A stretch of DNA of 64,000 bases from Flavobacteriaceae bacterium PS02334 (GCA_029959295.1 JASCOH010000008.1:1-64000); one strand, 5' to 3'; shown: positions 8,514-17,851, counted from the first letter of the stretch. Notes: generated by a model not told the origin, from the sequence alone. Numbers and translations are program-made.

Positions 8514-10205
8514 ATGGAAAAACAGCAATTGCTAAAAATCAATGACCTTGAGATTTCTTTTAAAAAGGAAGATGAATTCAAAGCCATAATCAACAAGATA
8601 TCCTATGTCTTAAACAGCAATGAAATTCTGGGTATTGTAGGAGAATCTGGTTCGGGGAAATCAGTTTCTTCATTGGCAATCATGGGGTTGCTTCCCAAAA
8701 ATATTTCTAAAATTTCTAACGGAGAAATCTTGTTTGAAGGAAAAGACATTGCCTCCTTATTAAAAAAAGAAATCCAGAATTTGCGTGGCAATGAAATCTC
8801 AATGATCTTTCAAGAACCGATGAGTTCGCTAAATCCTTCGCTGAAATGCGGTTTTCAAGTGGAAGAAATGCTTTTGCAGCATACAAAACTTTCCAAAAAG
8901 GAAACGAAAAGCGAAGTCTTGGCACTTTTTGAAAAAGTAAAACTTCCAAATCCTGAAAAAATTTATTCAAGCTATCCTCATGAAATTTCTGGCGGGCAAA
9001 AACAGCGCGTCATGATTGCGATGGCAATTGCGTGCAAGCCAAAAATTTTGATTGCTGATGAGCCAACAACAGCGCTTGACGTCACTGTTCAAAAAGAAAT
9101 CATCCAATTGTTGAAAGATATTCAGGTGGAAACAGGAATGAGCATCATTTTTATTTCCCACGATTTGGCTCTGGTTTCTGAAATTGCCAATCGAGTTTTG
9201 GTCATGTATAAAGGAGAAATTGTAGAACAAGGCGAGGCGATGGAAGTATTTCATAATCCGCAACATGTTTACACAAAAGCCCTTATCAGTTCGAGACCTT
9301 CTTTAGATGTTCGATTAAAAAGACTTCCGACGATAAAAGATTATTTGGAAAATACCGTAAATAAAGAAATTGTCAGTTCTGAAGAAAGAGAAAAATCACA
9401 TAAAAAATTATACGATCAAGTTCCGATTTTAGAGGTTAGAAACGTAGAAAAAGAATATTTTTCTACGGCAGGATTATTTGGAAAAAGAACTGGTTTCAAA
9501 GCGGTAAATGATGTCAGTTTTAAAATTTACGAAGGAGAAACTGTCGGTTTGGTTGGAGAATCGGGCTGTGGAAAATCGACATTGGGAAATGCGATCTTGC
9601 AATTAGACAAAGCAACGGCTGGCCAGATTTTTTATCGCGGCGTTGATATTATGAAACTTCCAAAAAATGATATTCGATCTTTGAGAAAGGAAATCCAGAT
9701 TATTTTTCAAGATCCTTATTCGTCATTGAATCCCAGAATTCCTGTCGGGAAAGCAATTATGGAACCTATGAAAGTTCATAATTTGTATAAAAATGATGCC
9801 GAACGAAAAGCAAAAACTATAGAAATTTTAGAAAGAGTAGGGCTGGGGGAAGAATTTTTTAACCGTTATCCGCATGAATTTTCTGGCGGGCAAAGACAAA
9901 GAATCGGAATTGCAAGAACGATCGCTTTACAGCCAAAATTAATTGTCTGTGACGAATCGGTTTCGGCTTTAGATATTTCTGTCCAAGCTCAAGTTTTGAA
10001 TCTGCTTAATGAATTGAAGGAGAATTTCGGATTTACCTACATTTTTATTTCCCATGATTTGGCAGTAGTAAAATATATGTCAGATCAAGTTTTAGTTATG
10101 AATAAAGGAAAAATTGAAGAATTGGCTGATGCTGATGTGCTGTATGAAAATCCTCAGAAAGAATATACGAAGAAATTAATAGCGGCAATACCAAAAGGAA
10201 ATTAA
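8514..10205 (+). CDS. Dipeptide/oligopeptide ABC transporter, fused tandem ATP-binding protein
   Basis: Two ABC ATPase domains lie in one 563-residue chain, like a DppD-DppF fusion or YejF. Domain 1 has Walker A GESGSGKS, signature SGGQKQR and Walker B ILIADEPT. Domain 2 has GESGCGKS, SGGQRQR and LIVCDESVSALD. The Opp/Dpp C-terminal extension (NPQHVYTKALISSRP and NPQKEYTKKLI) is present after each domain. The start ATG at 8514 (MEKQQLLKIND) was preferred over earlier in-frame codons, which would add a hydrophobic, Phe-rich stretch atypical of the family. No permease gene is adjacent, so the partner components are encoded elsewhere. Confidence 0.9.
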   Translation: MEKQQLLKINDLEISFKKEDEFKAIINKISYVLNSNEILGIVGESGSGKSVSSLAIMGLLPKNISKISNGEILFEGKDIASLLKKEIQNLRGNEISMIFQEPMSSLNPSLKCGFQVEEMLLQHTKLSKKETKSEVLALFEKVKLPNPEKIYSSYPHEISGGQKQRVMIAMAIACKPKILIADEPTTALDVTVQKEIIQLLKDIQVETGMSIIFISHDLALVSEIANRVLVMYKGEIVEQGEAMEVFHNPQHVYTKALISSRPSLDVRLKRLPTIKDYLENTVNKEIVSSEEREKSHKKLYDQVPILEVRNVEKEYFSTAGLFGKRTGFKAVNDVSFKIYEGETVGLVGESGCGKSTLGNAILQLDKATAGQIFYRGVDIMKLPKNDIRSLRKEIQIIFQDPYSSLNPRIPVGKAIMEPMKVHNLYKNDAERKAKTIEILERVGLGEEFFNRYPHEFSGGQRQRIGIARTIALQPKLIVCDESVSALDISVQAQVLNLLNELKENFGFTYIFISHDLAVVKYMSDQVLVMNKGKIEELADADVLYENPQKEYTKKLIAAIPKGN

Positions 10206-10210
10206 GCATA

Positions 10211-10242
10211 AAAAAAGCCCCGCAATTTGCAGGGCTTTTTTT
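10211..10242. terminator. Bidirectional terminator between convergent genes
   Basis: AAAAAAGCCC...GGGCTTTTTTT hairpin with A and T runs on both sides, between the ABC ATPase gene and the oppositely oriented ACT-domain gene. Confidence 0.88.
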
Positions 10243-10900
10243 ATAGATTTTTCAAATCCTTGATTACTTTAAAAGCTACGTCGACTTCGTCTTCGCTTAC
10301 TAAAATCGTAAATTCGTAGGAAGTTGAAATCACCTCGTTTACGATAATTCCTTCCCAAGCCAAACGTTGGAAAATGAAATAATAAACGCCTGGAGTTGAC
10401 ACGTTGTCTTTTGGCAATTTTACGGTAATCGACGCCAAGTTTTCAAATTTGTGCAGTAATTTTTCACCCACAAAATGTTTCTCAACCATGTGCGCCATGC
10501 TTGCGCTGATCACGATATTTGTTTCGCTTACACCTCTTGAAGAAGTGTAAAAAATGTCAGAATGCTCATTGATTTCAGTAATAAGATCGGCCTGTCTGTT
10601 CAAAATTTTATCTGAAACACTGAATGTAAAGTCAGTTAGAGAGGAACGAACCGTGATCTCGCCGATACTTTTAAGTACCTTGATGATTTTATGGTTTAAC
10701 CTGAAATCCAAATCTTCTGAAAGGCGTTTTAAAGCCATTACAACAGCTCCTTGTTTCACTTCTTTTCCTAATTCTTGTTTCAAGTCAGGAAGCATGTTTC
10801 TCGATAACGAGGTAAGATTGATAATTCCTTGTGATAAAGCGCTTAATAAAAAGGGCTTTGTTTTAATGTAATGTTCAACGACTGATGAAATTGTTTTCAT
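10241..10900 (-). CDS. ACT-domain-containing protein (aspartate-kinase-like regulatory protein)
   Basis: The start ATG at 10900 (MKTISSVVEHYIKTKPFLL) gives 219 residues; the longer frame runs into the promoter region. The C-terminal half (about 150-219) looks like an ACT-type regulatory domain (ASITVKLPKDNVSTPGVYYFIFQRLAWEGI, FTILVSEDEVDVAF). The N-terminal part (residues 1-80) resembles a small helical DNA-binding or dimerisation domain. Flavobacterial homologues are often labelled aspartate kinase, but no amino-acid kinase domain is present, so that name would be wrong. It may bind an amino acid and regulate transcription or an enzyme; this is inference. Confidence 0.6.
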   Translation of the reverse strand: MKTISSVVEHYIKTKPFLLSALSQGIINLTSLSRNMLPDLKQELGKEVKQGAVVMALKRLSEDLDFRLNHKIIKVLKSIGEITVRSSLTDFTFSVSDKILNRQADLITEINEHSDIFYTSSRGVSETNIVISASMAHMVEKHFVGEKLLHKFENLASITVKLPKDNVSTPGVYYFIFQRLAWEGIIVNEVISTSYEFTILVSEDEVDVAFKVIKDLKNL

Positions 10901-10970
10901 GTAATTGTATTTATGGTGGTGGATATTGCAAATATACATTATAAAAACAATTTGTTATGTGCATAACAGG

Positions 10971-11330
10971 TCAAAAATGATAAAAAGCATCAATTAAATG
11001 CTCAATTTCGAATTTTTTTTCATTTTTATAGATAGAAATCACATCGAAACGCACATTCACATCTAAATCGTTTGAAATTACATATTCATTTATGGCTTTC
11101 GACAAAAGCTGTATTTTTTTCGGCTTTACAAATTCTTGAGGCAATCCAAATTCTAAGGAAGAACGCGTTTTTACTTCAACCGCCGCAAGAATGCCGCCTT
11201 TTTGAGCAATGATGTCTAATTCTGCTTTTTGAAAAACCCAATTGGTTTCCAAAATTTCATAACCTTCCTTTTGAAGATATTCTGTGGCAAGCTCTTCCCC
11301 AAGTTTTCCTAATTCATTATGCGCTGCCAT
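10971..11330 (-). CDS. YraN/UPF0102 family endonuclease-like protein
   Basis: The 119-residue protein matches the YraN family: GKLGEELATEYLQKEGYEIL at the N terminus, then the restriction-endonuclease-like core with E...D...E-x-K (FQKAELDIIAQ, AAVEVKTRSS). The fold belongs to Holliday-junction-resolvase-like nucleases. The cellular role is poorly defined. It is about 70 bases downstream of the ACT-domain gene's start, on the same strand. Confidence 0.9.
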   Translation of the reverse strand: MAAHNELGKLGEELATEYLQKEGYEILETNWVFQKAELDIIAQKGGILAAVEVKTRSSLEFGLPQEFVKPKKIQLLSKAINEYVISNDLDVNVRFDVISIYKNEKKFEIEHLIDAFYHF

Positions 11331-11398
11331 AGTTAAACTTCTTAAATTGTTAGATTTTTCGACTTCTTAGATGGAATCATTTTTAAAAGCAAATCGAA

Positions 11399-12370
11399 TT
11401 ATTCAAATTTTAAAACCGTTTCCTTGTCATTTACTTCGAAAGTTACTGTTTTTCCAAGAATCAGCGCGCGGTTGTCTTTAATGTGTCCAGCAGGAAAATT
11501 ATAAGCTACGGGAATTTTATAGTCTTTTACAATATCTTGGATGATTTCCAAAGCATCTTTCCCCCACGGAATATCGTTGTCATTCATGGAAGTCATTCCT
11601 CCAATTATAATTCCTTTCACACCGTCAAGCGAACCATTTCGTTTCAAATTCATCATCATTCGGTCAATATGGTATAAATATTCGTCTAAATCTTCCAGAA
11701 AAAGAATCTTTCCTTTCATGTCAACTGCCGATTTCGAACCTTGGATACTATATAAAACCGATAAATTTCCTCCAACTAATTCTCCAGAAGCTTTTCCGTT
11801 TTTATTAAAATCATGATGCGGAATATGGTATTCTAGTTTTTCGCCAAACAAAGCTTTTCTGAAACTTTCAATGGCTTCTGGAGTTGCCGTTTTTGCGCTG
11901 ATGGCCATGATAGCGTGCAAAGTTCCGATATCCATGTTATTGATATGGCTGTGCAAAACTGTTACATCGCTGAAGCCGACAATCCATTTTGGCTTTTTCT
12001 TGAAGTTTGTAAAATCAATTCTGTCGACCATTCTCACGGTTCCATAACCGCCTTTGGCAGCCCAAATCGCTTTTATCTTCGGATTGTCTAGCATTTCTTG
12101 AAAATCAGTTGCGCGCTGCCAATCTGCTCCGGCCAATTGATCTTGTTCTTTCCCGATGGTTTTTCCAATCACGACATGCAATCCCCAGCTTTCCAAAAGT
12201 TTTATTCCAGGCTGCAATGTTGCAAGATCTATTTTTCTGGCTGTGGCTAAAATGCCGACAGTATCTCCTTTTTTTAAAAATTCTGGCATGGTGATTTTTG
12301 TTTGTGCTTGAAGAAAGTTAGTAAATAATAAAAAAGCGAAGAATAATTTTATTTGGATTTGCCTTTGCAT
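11399..12370 (-). CDS. LD-carboxypeptidase (peptidase family S66)
   Basis: The ATG at 12370 gives 323 residues with a signal peptide (MQRQIQIKLFFAFLLFTNFL, then QAQ). The S66 fold is visible as LKKGDTVGILATARKID, WAAKGGYGTVRMVDRIDF (nucleophile region), GFSDVTVLHSHIN, ELVGGNLSVLYSIQGS, ILFLEDLDEYLYHIDRM and the final GHIKDNRALILG. In place of the usual SD nucleophile neighbourhood, this branch has AKGGYG. It would cleave L,D-peptide bonds (L-Lys/DAP to D-Ala) in recycled muropeptides, here in the periplasm. Confidence 0.88.
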   Translation of the reverse strand: MQRQIQIKLFFAFLLFTNFLQAQTKITMPEFLKKGDTVGILATARKIDLATLQPGIKLLESWGLHVVIGKTIGKEQDQLAGADWQRATDFQEMLDNPKIKAIWAAKGGYGTVRMVDRIDFTNFKKKPKWIVGFSDVTVLHSHINNMDIGTLHAIMAISAKTATPEAIESFRKALFGEKLEYHIPHHDFNKNGKASGELVGGNLSVLYSIQGSKSAVDMKGKILFLEDLDEYLYHIDRMMMNLKRNGSLDGVKGIIIGGMTSMNDNDIPWGKDALEIIQDIVKDYKIPVAYNFPAGHIKDNRALILGKTVTFEVNDKETVLKFE

Positions 12371-12452
12371 GGTGTCGTTTTTCTGTCTAACAAATAAACG
12401 AATAAAGTATTTAAGTTGCAAAGTTGCCTAAAATAGATTTCTACAAAAAAGA

Positions 12453-12495
12453 ACCGCAGATTCGCAGATTTAAATTTAATCTGTGAATCTGCGGT
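12453..12495. repeat. Palindromic intergenic element (CCGCAGATT type)
   Basis: Arms ACCGCAGATTCGCAGATT and AATCTGTGAATCTGCGGT pair with one mismatch around an 8-base loop. It sits between the bacilliredoxin and LD-carboxypeptidase genes and could act as an imperfect terminator. A similar palindrome (GCCACAGATT...AATCTGTGGC) lies at 39100-39160, and a half copy lies near 15507. Confidence 0.6.
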
Positions 12496-12518
12496 AAAAT
12501 AATTTTTAAAAAATAATC

Positions 12519-12929
12519 TTAGCAGAATTCTGCGTAGGCATCTTTTAAGTTTTCAGCAATCAATTCAGCCGGACGACCTTCAATGTGGTGACGCTCAAGC
12601 ATATGAACCAATTCGCCATCTTTGAAAAGCGCAACGCTTGGCGAAGATGGAGGGAAAGGAAACATGAATCCGCGAGCAGCATCAACAGCTTCTTTGTCGA
12701 CTCCAGCAAAAACCGTTACCAAATGATCAGGTTTTTTTTGTCCGTCAAGGCTTGTTTTTACACCCGGACGCGCATTTCTTGCAGCACATCCGCAAACTGA
12801 ATTTACTACAACCAAAGTTGTTCCTGATTTTGCAATTGCGTTTTCAACGGCACCTGCACTATATAATTCTTCAAAACCTGCGTCAGATAATTCAGCACGC
12901 ATTGGTTTTACCATTTCTTCTGGATACAT
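12519..12929 (-). CDS. Bacilliredoxin, BrxA/BrxB (YphP/YqiW) family
   Basis: The 136-residue protein has the diagnostic VNSVCGCAARNARPG segment with the CxC active site, and the N-terminal MYPEEMVKPMRAELSDAGFEEL and C-terminal HHIEGRPAELIAENL blocks. In Firmicutes these thioredoxin-fold proteins remove bacillithiol from mixed disulfides. Whether this organism makes bacillithiol cannot be seen here, so the substrate thiol is open. It is cytoplasmic, with no signal peptide. Confidence 0.92.
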   Translation of the reverse strand: MYPEEMVKPMRAELSDAGFEELYSAGAVENAIAKSGTTLVVVNSVCGCAARNARPGVKTSLDGQKKPDHLVTVFAGVDKEAVDAARGFMFPFPPSSPSVALFKDGELVHMLERHHIEGRPAELIAENLKDAYAEFC

Positions 12930-13047
12930 AATTTTTTGTTTAAAGTTTAAGGCTCTATTTTATGCAAAGTTAGGAAGTTTTGCGTTGGAAGAAATGCGTT
13001 TTGTCATAAAGATTTGTTATGATTTTATAAGCATCTATGATTGGCGA

Positions 13048-13851
13048 TTATTTAGATTTCAATTGATAGGGATATTGTTCATAAATTGCATTGTCTTCAT
13101 TAATAGTATAGCCTTTTTTAAGGTCAGCTTTTGCTTTTTCAAGTAGTGTTTTTGCTTCTTCTTTTTGCCCTAATTTGTATAATGCAACACCTTTAAAAAA
13201 TTCTACATCTGAAAATTCTGGATATTTAGCCAAAGCTTTGTCAAATTCTATGATCGCTTCTTCCAATTTATTTTGCTCAAATTTTGAAATTCCGAAATAA
13301 AATAGATCAAGATGATGAACTGCGTCTTTATTCTGCGTCTTTTTTACGAAGTCAATATTGCTTTGAAAAATCTCTTCCGCTTTTTTGAAATCATTTAATT
13401 GGAGATAGCTCAAGCCGATGTAAAAATCATAAGTATGGTCCATTTCATAAGTGTTCCCAAAGATTTTCTTCGCTTCTTCAAAGTCAGTAATTGCTTCTTT
13501 GTAAGTTTTAGAAAAAATACATTTGATGAAAGCGCGATACGGAATCCAGCTTTTTTTATCAAATTTCACAGCTTTGTCGAGAAAAATCATTCCCGCTTCA
13601 TATTTTCTGGCTTTGAAAAGAGGCATCGCTTTTTGCTGCCACAAATAAGCAATCGTGCTGTCTTTTTTGAGTCCGTTGTCGAGACATTCCTGCCATTCGA
13701 ACATATTTACTGTGTAATCATATTTGTAAGCGCAATTTTCGAGATATTCTTTGACAATTGCTTCCTGACTGGCTTTTTTTGCCTCCGGTTTTTCTTGGGC
13801 GGATGCAAAAATTGAGAAAATTATAATAGATAGAAAGTAAAAGTTCTTCAT
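13048..13851 (-). CDS. Exported tetratricopeptide-repeat protein
   Basis: The ATG at 13851 gives 267 residues starting MKNFYFLSIIIFSIFASAQ, a signal peptide. An earlier in-frame start would overlap the end of the lycopene cyclase gene. TPR-like helical pairs run through the chain: AYLWQQKAMPLFKARKYEAG, FYIGLSYLQLNDFKKAEEIF, FYFGISKFEQNKLEEAIIEF and FFKGVALYKLGQKEEAKTLL. The protein likely acts as a periplasmic or surface scaffold; partners are unknown. It is probably the last gene of a leftward cluster with lycopene cyclase. Confidence 0.8.
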   Translation of the reverse strand: MKNFYFLSIIIFSIFASAQEKPEAKKASQEAIVKEYLENCAYKYDYTVNMFEWQECLDNGLKKDSTIAYLWQQKAMPLFKARKYEAGMIFLDKAVKFDKKSWIPYRAFIKCIFSKTYKEAITDFEEAKKIFGNTYEMDHTYDFYIGLSYLQLNDFKKAEEIFQSNIDFVKKTQNKDAVHHLDLFYFGISKFEQNKLEEAIIEFDKALAKYPEFSDVEFFKGVALYKLGQKEEAKTLLEKAKADLKKGYTINEDNAIYEQYPYQLKSK

Positions 13852-13877
13852 TTTCAGTAAATTACTATTTGTAAAGT

Positions 13878-15023
13878 TTAAAGTCTGCAAATTCTAGAAA
13901 ACAAAGCTTTCAAAAACAAACCAGTTGGACATTTCAAAATCACCTGAATATCTTCAGAAAAAGAAGTTTCCTCATCTAAAAATTTAAAGATCAAACTCGG
14001 ATTTCCTTTTCGGAACATAGAAGAAAAAATAGTACTTCCGACATGATTTTTCTTGTCTAAAATATCCAAAAGCAATAAATCATAAAACCAGAATTTATTT
14101 CTTTTTTGAAATTTCCTAACATCATTTTCTTGCAGTAAAAATAAAACCAACTCTTTTGATTTTTTAGTGGCGTTTTTAAAAGTATAGCCCGTGCTTGCTT
14201 TTGTCCAGCCTCCTGCAGAGCCAATATTCAGTATGTTTTTTGTGTTTTTATTCCAGAAAGGATAACTCGTCATCGGAATATTGCCACGTTCTTTTTCAAG
14301 TATTTCGTAGTTTTTAATTCCTAATTTTTCAATATAATTCTTGATTTCTTCTTCATATTCTTCTTCAGAAAGCAGATTTTTTGAAAATAAAGTATATTCA
14401 ATCAAAGCTTCATTTTCTGAAAAAGGAAGGACATACATAAACCGCGTATTTCCTTTTTGGGCAACTGAAAAATCCATGAAAGTTGCTTTTTTTGGCGTAA
14501 AAACTGATTCTGAACTTTTAATTTTCCAGCCAATAAAATGCTGTTGCAACAAAGGATATTTTTCTTGGGATAAAACTTCTTCCGGATTAAAAATGCTGTT
14601 GAAAAGCTTGTCGGAAGAATAAGAATCGCTTTCGGTTGTAACGATTATCTTGTTTTCCTTTTCTTCGTAATGCACTATTTTCTCGTTGGCAAATTCAATA
14701 TTTTCAGCTTTAGAAATTATGTCAAAAACAAAAGAATAAAAATCAAATCCGGGGATCATTTTATACTGATACGGACTTAAATCTAAATCTCTAGAATAAT
14801 TTTTACTGGAAAAAACTGCGGTATTCCATTTTTTAGCGACCAAATTTTCATATTTTCCGTTCGGTTTTTCCCAGAAACACCACGTTCGATCATTGGTTTT
14901 CTTGGAATCTGAATCCAAAAGCAAAATTTTTTTAGATTTAAATTTTCCGGAAACAATCATTTCATAAGCGGTCATCAAAGACGCCAAGCCCGTTCCTGCA
15001 AAAATGTAATGGTAGTGTTTCAT
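13878..15023 (-). CDS. crtY: Lycopene cyclase (CrtY-type)
   Basis: The 381-residue flavoprotein-like enzyme has an N-terminal dinucleotide-binding region (YIFAGTGLASLMTAYEM) and the lycopene-cyclase-specific NDRTWCFWEKP block. Internal blocks YKMIPGFDFY, GWKIKS, FMYVLPFS...ALIEYTLFS and IPMTSYPFW, plus the second glycine cluster GSAGGWTKASTGYTF, also fit the family. It converts the linear ends of lycopene to beta-ionone rings, a step toward beta-carotene and zeaxanthin pigments of flavobacteria. No other crt genes are adjacent. It lies 19 bases downstream of the thioredoxin-like gene on the same strand, so co-transcription is likely. Confidence 0.9.
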   Translation of the reverse strand: MKHYHYIFAGTGLASLMTAYEMIVSGKFKSKKILLLDSDSKKTNDRTWCFWEKPNGKYENLVAKKWNTAVFSSKNYSRDLDLSPYQYKMIPGFDFYSFVFDIISKAENIEFANEKIVHYEEKENKIIVTTESDSYSSDKLFNSIFNPEEVLSQEKYPLLQQHFIGWKIKSSESVFTPKKATFMDFSVAQKGNTRFMYVLPFSENEALIEYTLFSKNLLSEEEYEEEIKNYIEKLGIKNYEILEKERGNIPMTSYPFWNKNTKNILNIGSAGGWTKASTGYTFKNATKKSKELVLFLLQENDVRKFQKRNKFWFYDLLLLDILDKKNHVGSTIFSSMFRKGNPSLIFKFLDEETSFSEDIQVILKCPTGLFLKALFSRICRL

Positions 15024-15042
15024 TCTTCAAAAATAGCGAAAA

Positions 15043-15504
15043 TTATCTTTTCAGCTTTTGCAGTATTTCCAGTACTATTTTTGAATTGGTAAAAGACTGA
15101 ATTTGAGCTAAAATAGAATAATCTGAATCTAAAATCGCAATTGTGGGATAAACCAAATTTCCATCTTTTTCTCCTAAAGAAATGGCAAGTTCATGAACGC
15201 CTGAATTATTTCCCTTTGGAATAAATTTAAAAGCGTGATTGTTGAAATTTATAGCTTTTCTGTCTTCCGCATTGAAAGAAATAAAATAGAAGTTTTTGTT
15301 TAATTCTTCTCTAATTTTTTGGTCTTTAAAAGTTGTGTTTTCCATCATTTTGCAATAGTTGCACCAATCTGTATGAAGGAAAATCACAAATGGTTTCGGA
15401 CTTATTTTCGATAATTTTTCTGCTTCTTCAAAAGTATGCGTGTTTAATTGCGCAAAGTTTTGATTTGCGATTAGTAAAAAAAATAGAAGTAGGAATTTTT
15501 TCAT
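15043..15504 (-). CDS. Exported thioredoxin-fold protein
   Basis: The 153-residue protein has a signal peptide (KFLLLFFLLIANQNFAQ) and a thioredoxin-like fold with the redox motif WCNYC (HTDWCNYCKMMENTTF). A further cue is the Pro-containing strand YPTIAILDSD, which corresponds to the cis-Pro loop. It resembles DUF255/thioredoxin-7 proteins, which reduce disulfides in the periplasm. It follows the TonB receptor gene, whose plug contains a CNIC motif, so it might keep those Cys reduced; that link is inference from neighbourhood. Confidence 0.85.
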   Translation of the reverse strand: MKKFLLLFFLLIANQNFAQLNTHTFEEAEKLSKISPKPFVIFLHTDWCNYCKMMENTTFKDQKIREELNKNFYFISFNAEDRKAINFNNHAFKFIPKGNNSGVHELAISLGEKDGNLVYPTIAILDSDYSILAQIQSFTNSKIVLEILQKLKR

Positions 15505-15589
15505 TCGCCACAGATTGTTTTAAAAATTTAAATGTCCTTGGTAATTCTAATTCCAACCATATAAGGCATATAAGATCATATAAGAATTT

Positions 15590-17851
15590 TTATTTCAAAG
15601 TATATCTTACGCCAAAAAAACTTCGAATTCCTTGATTCGGACCATAAACATAACTCGGGTCAAAAGTCAGCGCGTAAGGATTATCAGCAGTTGGCTTTAC
15701 ATTTCCATTCGGCTGATATTCCACATTTTTATCAAACGGATCGTTCGCTCTGGCAATAATAAACGGATTTCCTTTATTCGGCGTCCAATTCAAAAGGTTT
15801 TTTATGCCTAAATAAATTTCTACATCCTTGATTTTATTGTAGGTAAATTGGATATTTTGGATGCTAAAAGTCGGGGAATATTCCTTCCTCGGATCTAATT
15901 CGCCAAGCAAAGGCAAGCGCATCGGTCCATAAATATTTCCGGTGTAATCAATGTCAATAAATGATTTCGGAATTCTGTAGGAAATCGCCCAAGTCCCAGA
16001 AAATTTCTCTGTTAAAACCGGCCTTGATTTAATGTCGTTTTCTGTTTTTGAAACATCCATATAAGTAGCTCCGAGAATTAATTTCAGTCCGTTTTGAAAC
16101 ACAACGTCAATGTTGGTGCTGATTCCCGTAGTCGTTGCAAAGCCATCCAGGTTTTTATAAATAATTTTATTTGGGTCAGAATCATAATCTGGAATAATAG
16201 AATTGGTGAAATAAGTATACCAGGCCGAAGTCTCAATTCCGATGAAAGTACCGCCTTTTGTATAGATTTTCTTCAAGTAATTTAGGTTGACATTATAAGA
16301 TTGCTCTGGCTTTAATTCCTCTTCCACAATCACTTCGCGCGAACCGGTAAGCGCGGCATGTTCTTCAGTGAAAAGATTTACGACCCTGAAACCTGTTCCC
16401 GCATTCAAGCGAATAATATCATTGTCTGTCGCTTTGAGTTTATAAGCAAAACGTGGCGTAAATATCGAACCGTGCTCTGAATTATAGTCATATCTCGCGC
16501 CAAGCAAAACGCTGTGCTTCTCATTTAATTTCATCTCATCCTGCGCAAAAACACTCGGAATCCAAGTTTTATCTGAATTTTCTGTTGCTGGCGTGTTGTC
16601 GTTGTAATAATTATAGCGAATCGCAGTTCCAAAAAGCAAATCATGGTTGGAGATCTTTTTGTCCCAAGTCAGCTGTCCAAAGCCAATTTTTTGCTGTGCC
16701 AAGTAAGGAACGGCGCCATAAACCGAGTTTTGGTCATGGTCAGTCACAGAAAAAGAAAACAGCATTTTTTCTGCTATCGGAAGTTCATAAGCGCCTAATA
16801 ATTCATAGCGTCTTGTGTAAATGCTTTCGCCATAAACCTCGTCGCCGCCACGGTATTTTTTCTCCCACTGCATTTCACCGCCCCAACGATCTTCATAAAA
16901 ATAGCGTCCGGCGAGTGAAAATAACTTGCCGCTTTTTCTTCCGAAATTCCACTTTTGAAAAACTGAGATTCGATGTTGCAGCGTGACATCTGTGAAATTA
17001 TCATTATTGTTGTCAATCTTATTGCTGTAATTGAAATAATTTACGCCTAATAAAACAGATGATTTTTCGCCAAGATTTGCTTTGAAACCCAAATCCAAAT
17101 TTGCTTCTCCCCAAGAATTGCTGAATCCGTCCACAGAAAATCTTGGCGCGCTCATTGGATTTTTCGTAATGATGTTGATTAAGCCCCCAACAGCTTCGCT
17201 TCCATATAAAGATGACGCCGGACCTTTGACAATTTCTATTCTTTCTAACAGTGAATTCGGAATTCCTGACAAGCCATAAACTGTCGAGAGACCGCTGACA
17301 ATCGGCATTCCGTCAATCAAAACCAAAGTATAAGGTCCTTCCAAGCCATTGATGTGAATATCGCCCGTATTGCAAATGTTGCAATTCAGCTGCGGCCTTA
17401 CGCCATTCACATTTTGCAACGCTTCAAAAATATTCGCCGTTGGATTTTTCTTGAAATAACTCGGTTTATAAACTTCAACAGGCACAGGACTCTCCAATCT
17501 GCTGACAGGTTTTAATGTTCCTGAAACCACGACTTCGTCAAGAGAATTGGCATCATTTTGCAATTCAAAATCAAAATACAGGTTTTCATTTTGTTTCAAG
17601 GAGAAATTCTTCTGCAGGTTTTTGCTTCCTACATAAGAAACTTGAATTTTATAATTCCCAGCCGGAATATTTTCAATTTTATAATTCCCCAAGCTGTCTG
17701 AGGAAGTTGAAAATTTAGTGCCAACAAGAGTAATATCTGCATCGATAAGCGCAATTCCTTCAGAAGTTATTTTTCCTGAAAGGCTGGTTTTTTCTTGTGC
17801 ATTTAAAATTGGCGAAAACAAAATAGAAAATAGTAAAATTATATTTTTCAT
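15590..17851 (-). CDS. TonB-dependent outer-membrane receptor with carboxypeptidase-regulatory-like domain
   Basis: The ATG at 17851 (MKNIILLFSILFSP) gives 753 residues with a signal peptide. A CarboxypepD_reg-like domain (about 20-105) is followed by the plug (about 115-230; VPVEVYKPSYF, LIDGMPIVSG, RIEIVKGPASSLYGSEAVGG) and a 22-strand barrel ending in FFGVRYTLK. The plug carries CNICNTGDIHINGLEG, two Cys separated by two residues, seen in a subset of Bacteroidota receptors. Divergent neighbours are Nramp and a DtxR-type regulator, and its -7 box lies inside a palindrome, so a metal or metal-chelate substrate is likely. The actual ligand is not shown by the sequence. Confidence 0.9.
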   Translation of the reverse strand: MKNIILLFSILFSPILNAQEKTSLSGKITSEGIALIDADITLVGTKFSTSSDSLGNYKIENIPAGNYKIQVSYVGSKNLQKNFSLKQNENLYFDFELQNDANSLDEVVVSGTLKPVSRLESPVPVEVYKPSYFKKNPTANIFEALQNVNGVRPQLNCNICNTGDIHINGLEGPYTLVLIDGMPIVSGLSTVYGLSGIPNSLLERIEIVKGPASSLYGSEAVGGLINIITKNPMSAPRFSVDGFSNSWGEANLDLGFKANLGEKSSVLLGVNYFNYSNKIDNNNDNFTDVTLQHRISVFQKWNFGRKSGKLFSLAGRYFYEDRWGGEMQWEKKYRGGDEVYGESIYTRRYELLGAYELPIAEKMLFSFSVTDHDQNSVYGAVPYLAQQKIGFGQLTWDKKISNHDLLFGTAIRYNYYNDNTPATENSDKTWIPSVFAQDEMKLNEKHSVLLGARYDYNSEHGSIFTPRFAYKLKATDNDIIRLNAGTGFRVVNLFTEEHAALTGSREVIVEEELKPEQSYNVNLNYLKKIYTKGGTFIGIETSAWYTYFTNSIIPDYDSDPNKIIYKNLDGFATTTGISTNIDVVFQNGLKLILGATYMDVSKTENDIKSRPVLTEKFSGTWAISYRIPKSFIDIDYTGNIYGPMRLPLLGELDPRKEYSPTFSIQNIQFTYNKIKDVEIYLGIKNLLNWTPNKGNPFIIARANDPFDKNVEYQPNGNVKPTADNPYALTFDPSYVYGPNQGIRSFFGVRYTLK

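Noticed and set aside
10241-10900. Aspartate kinase
   Set aside because: Only an ACT-like C-terminal domain is seen; the amino-acid kinase catalytic domain is absent.
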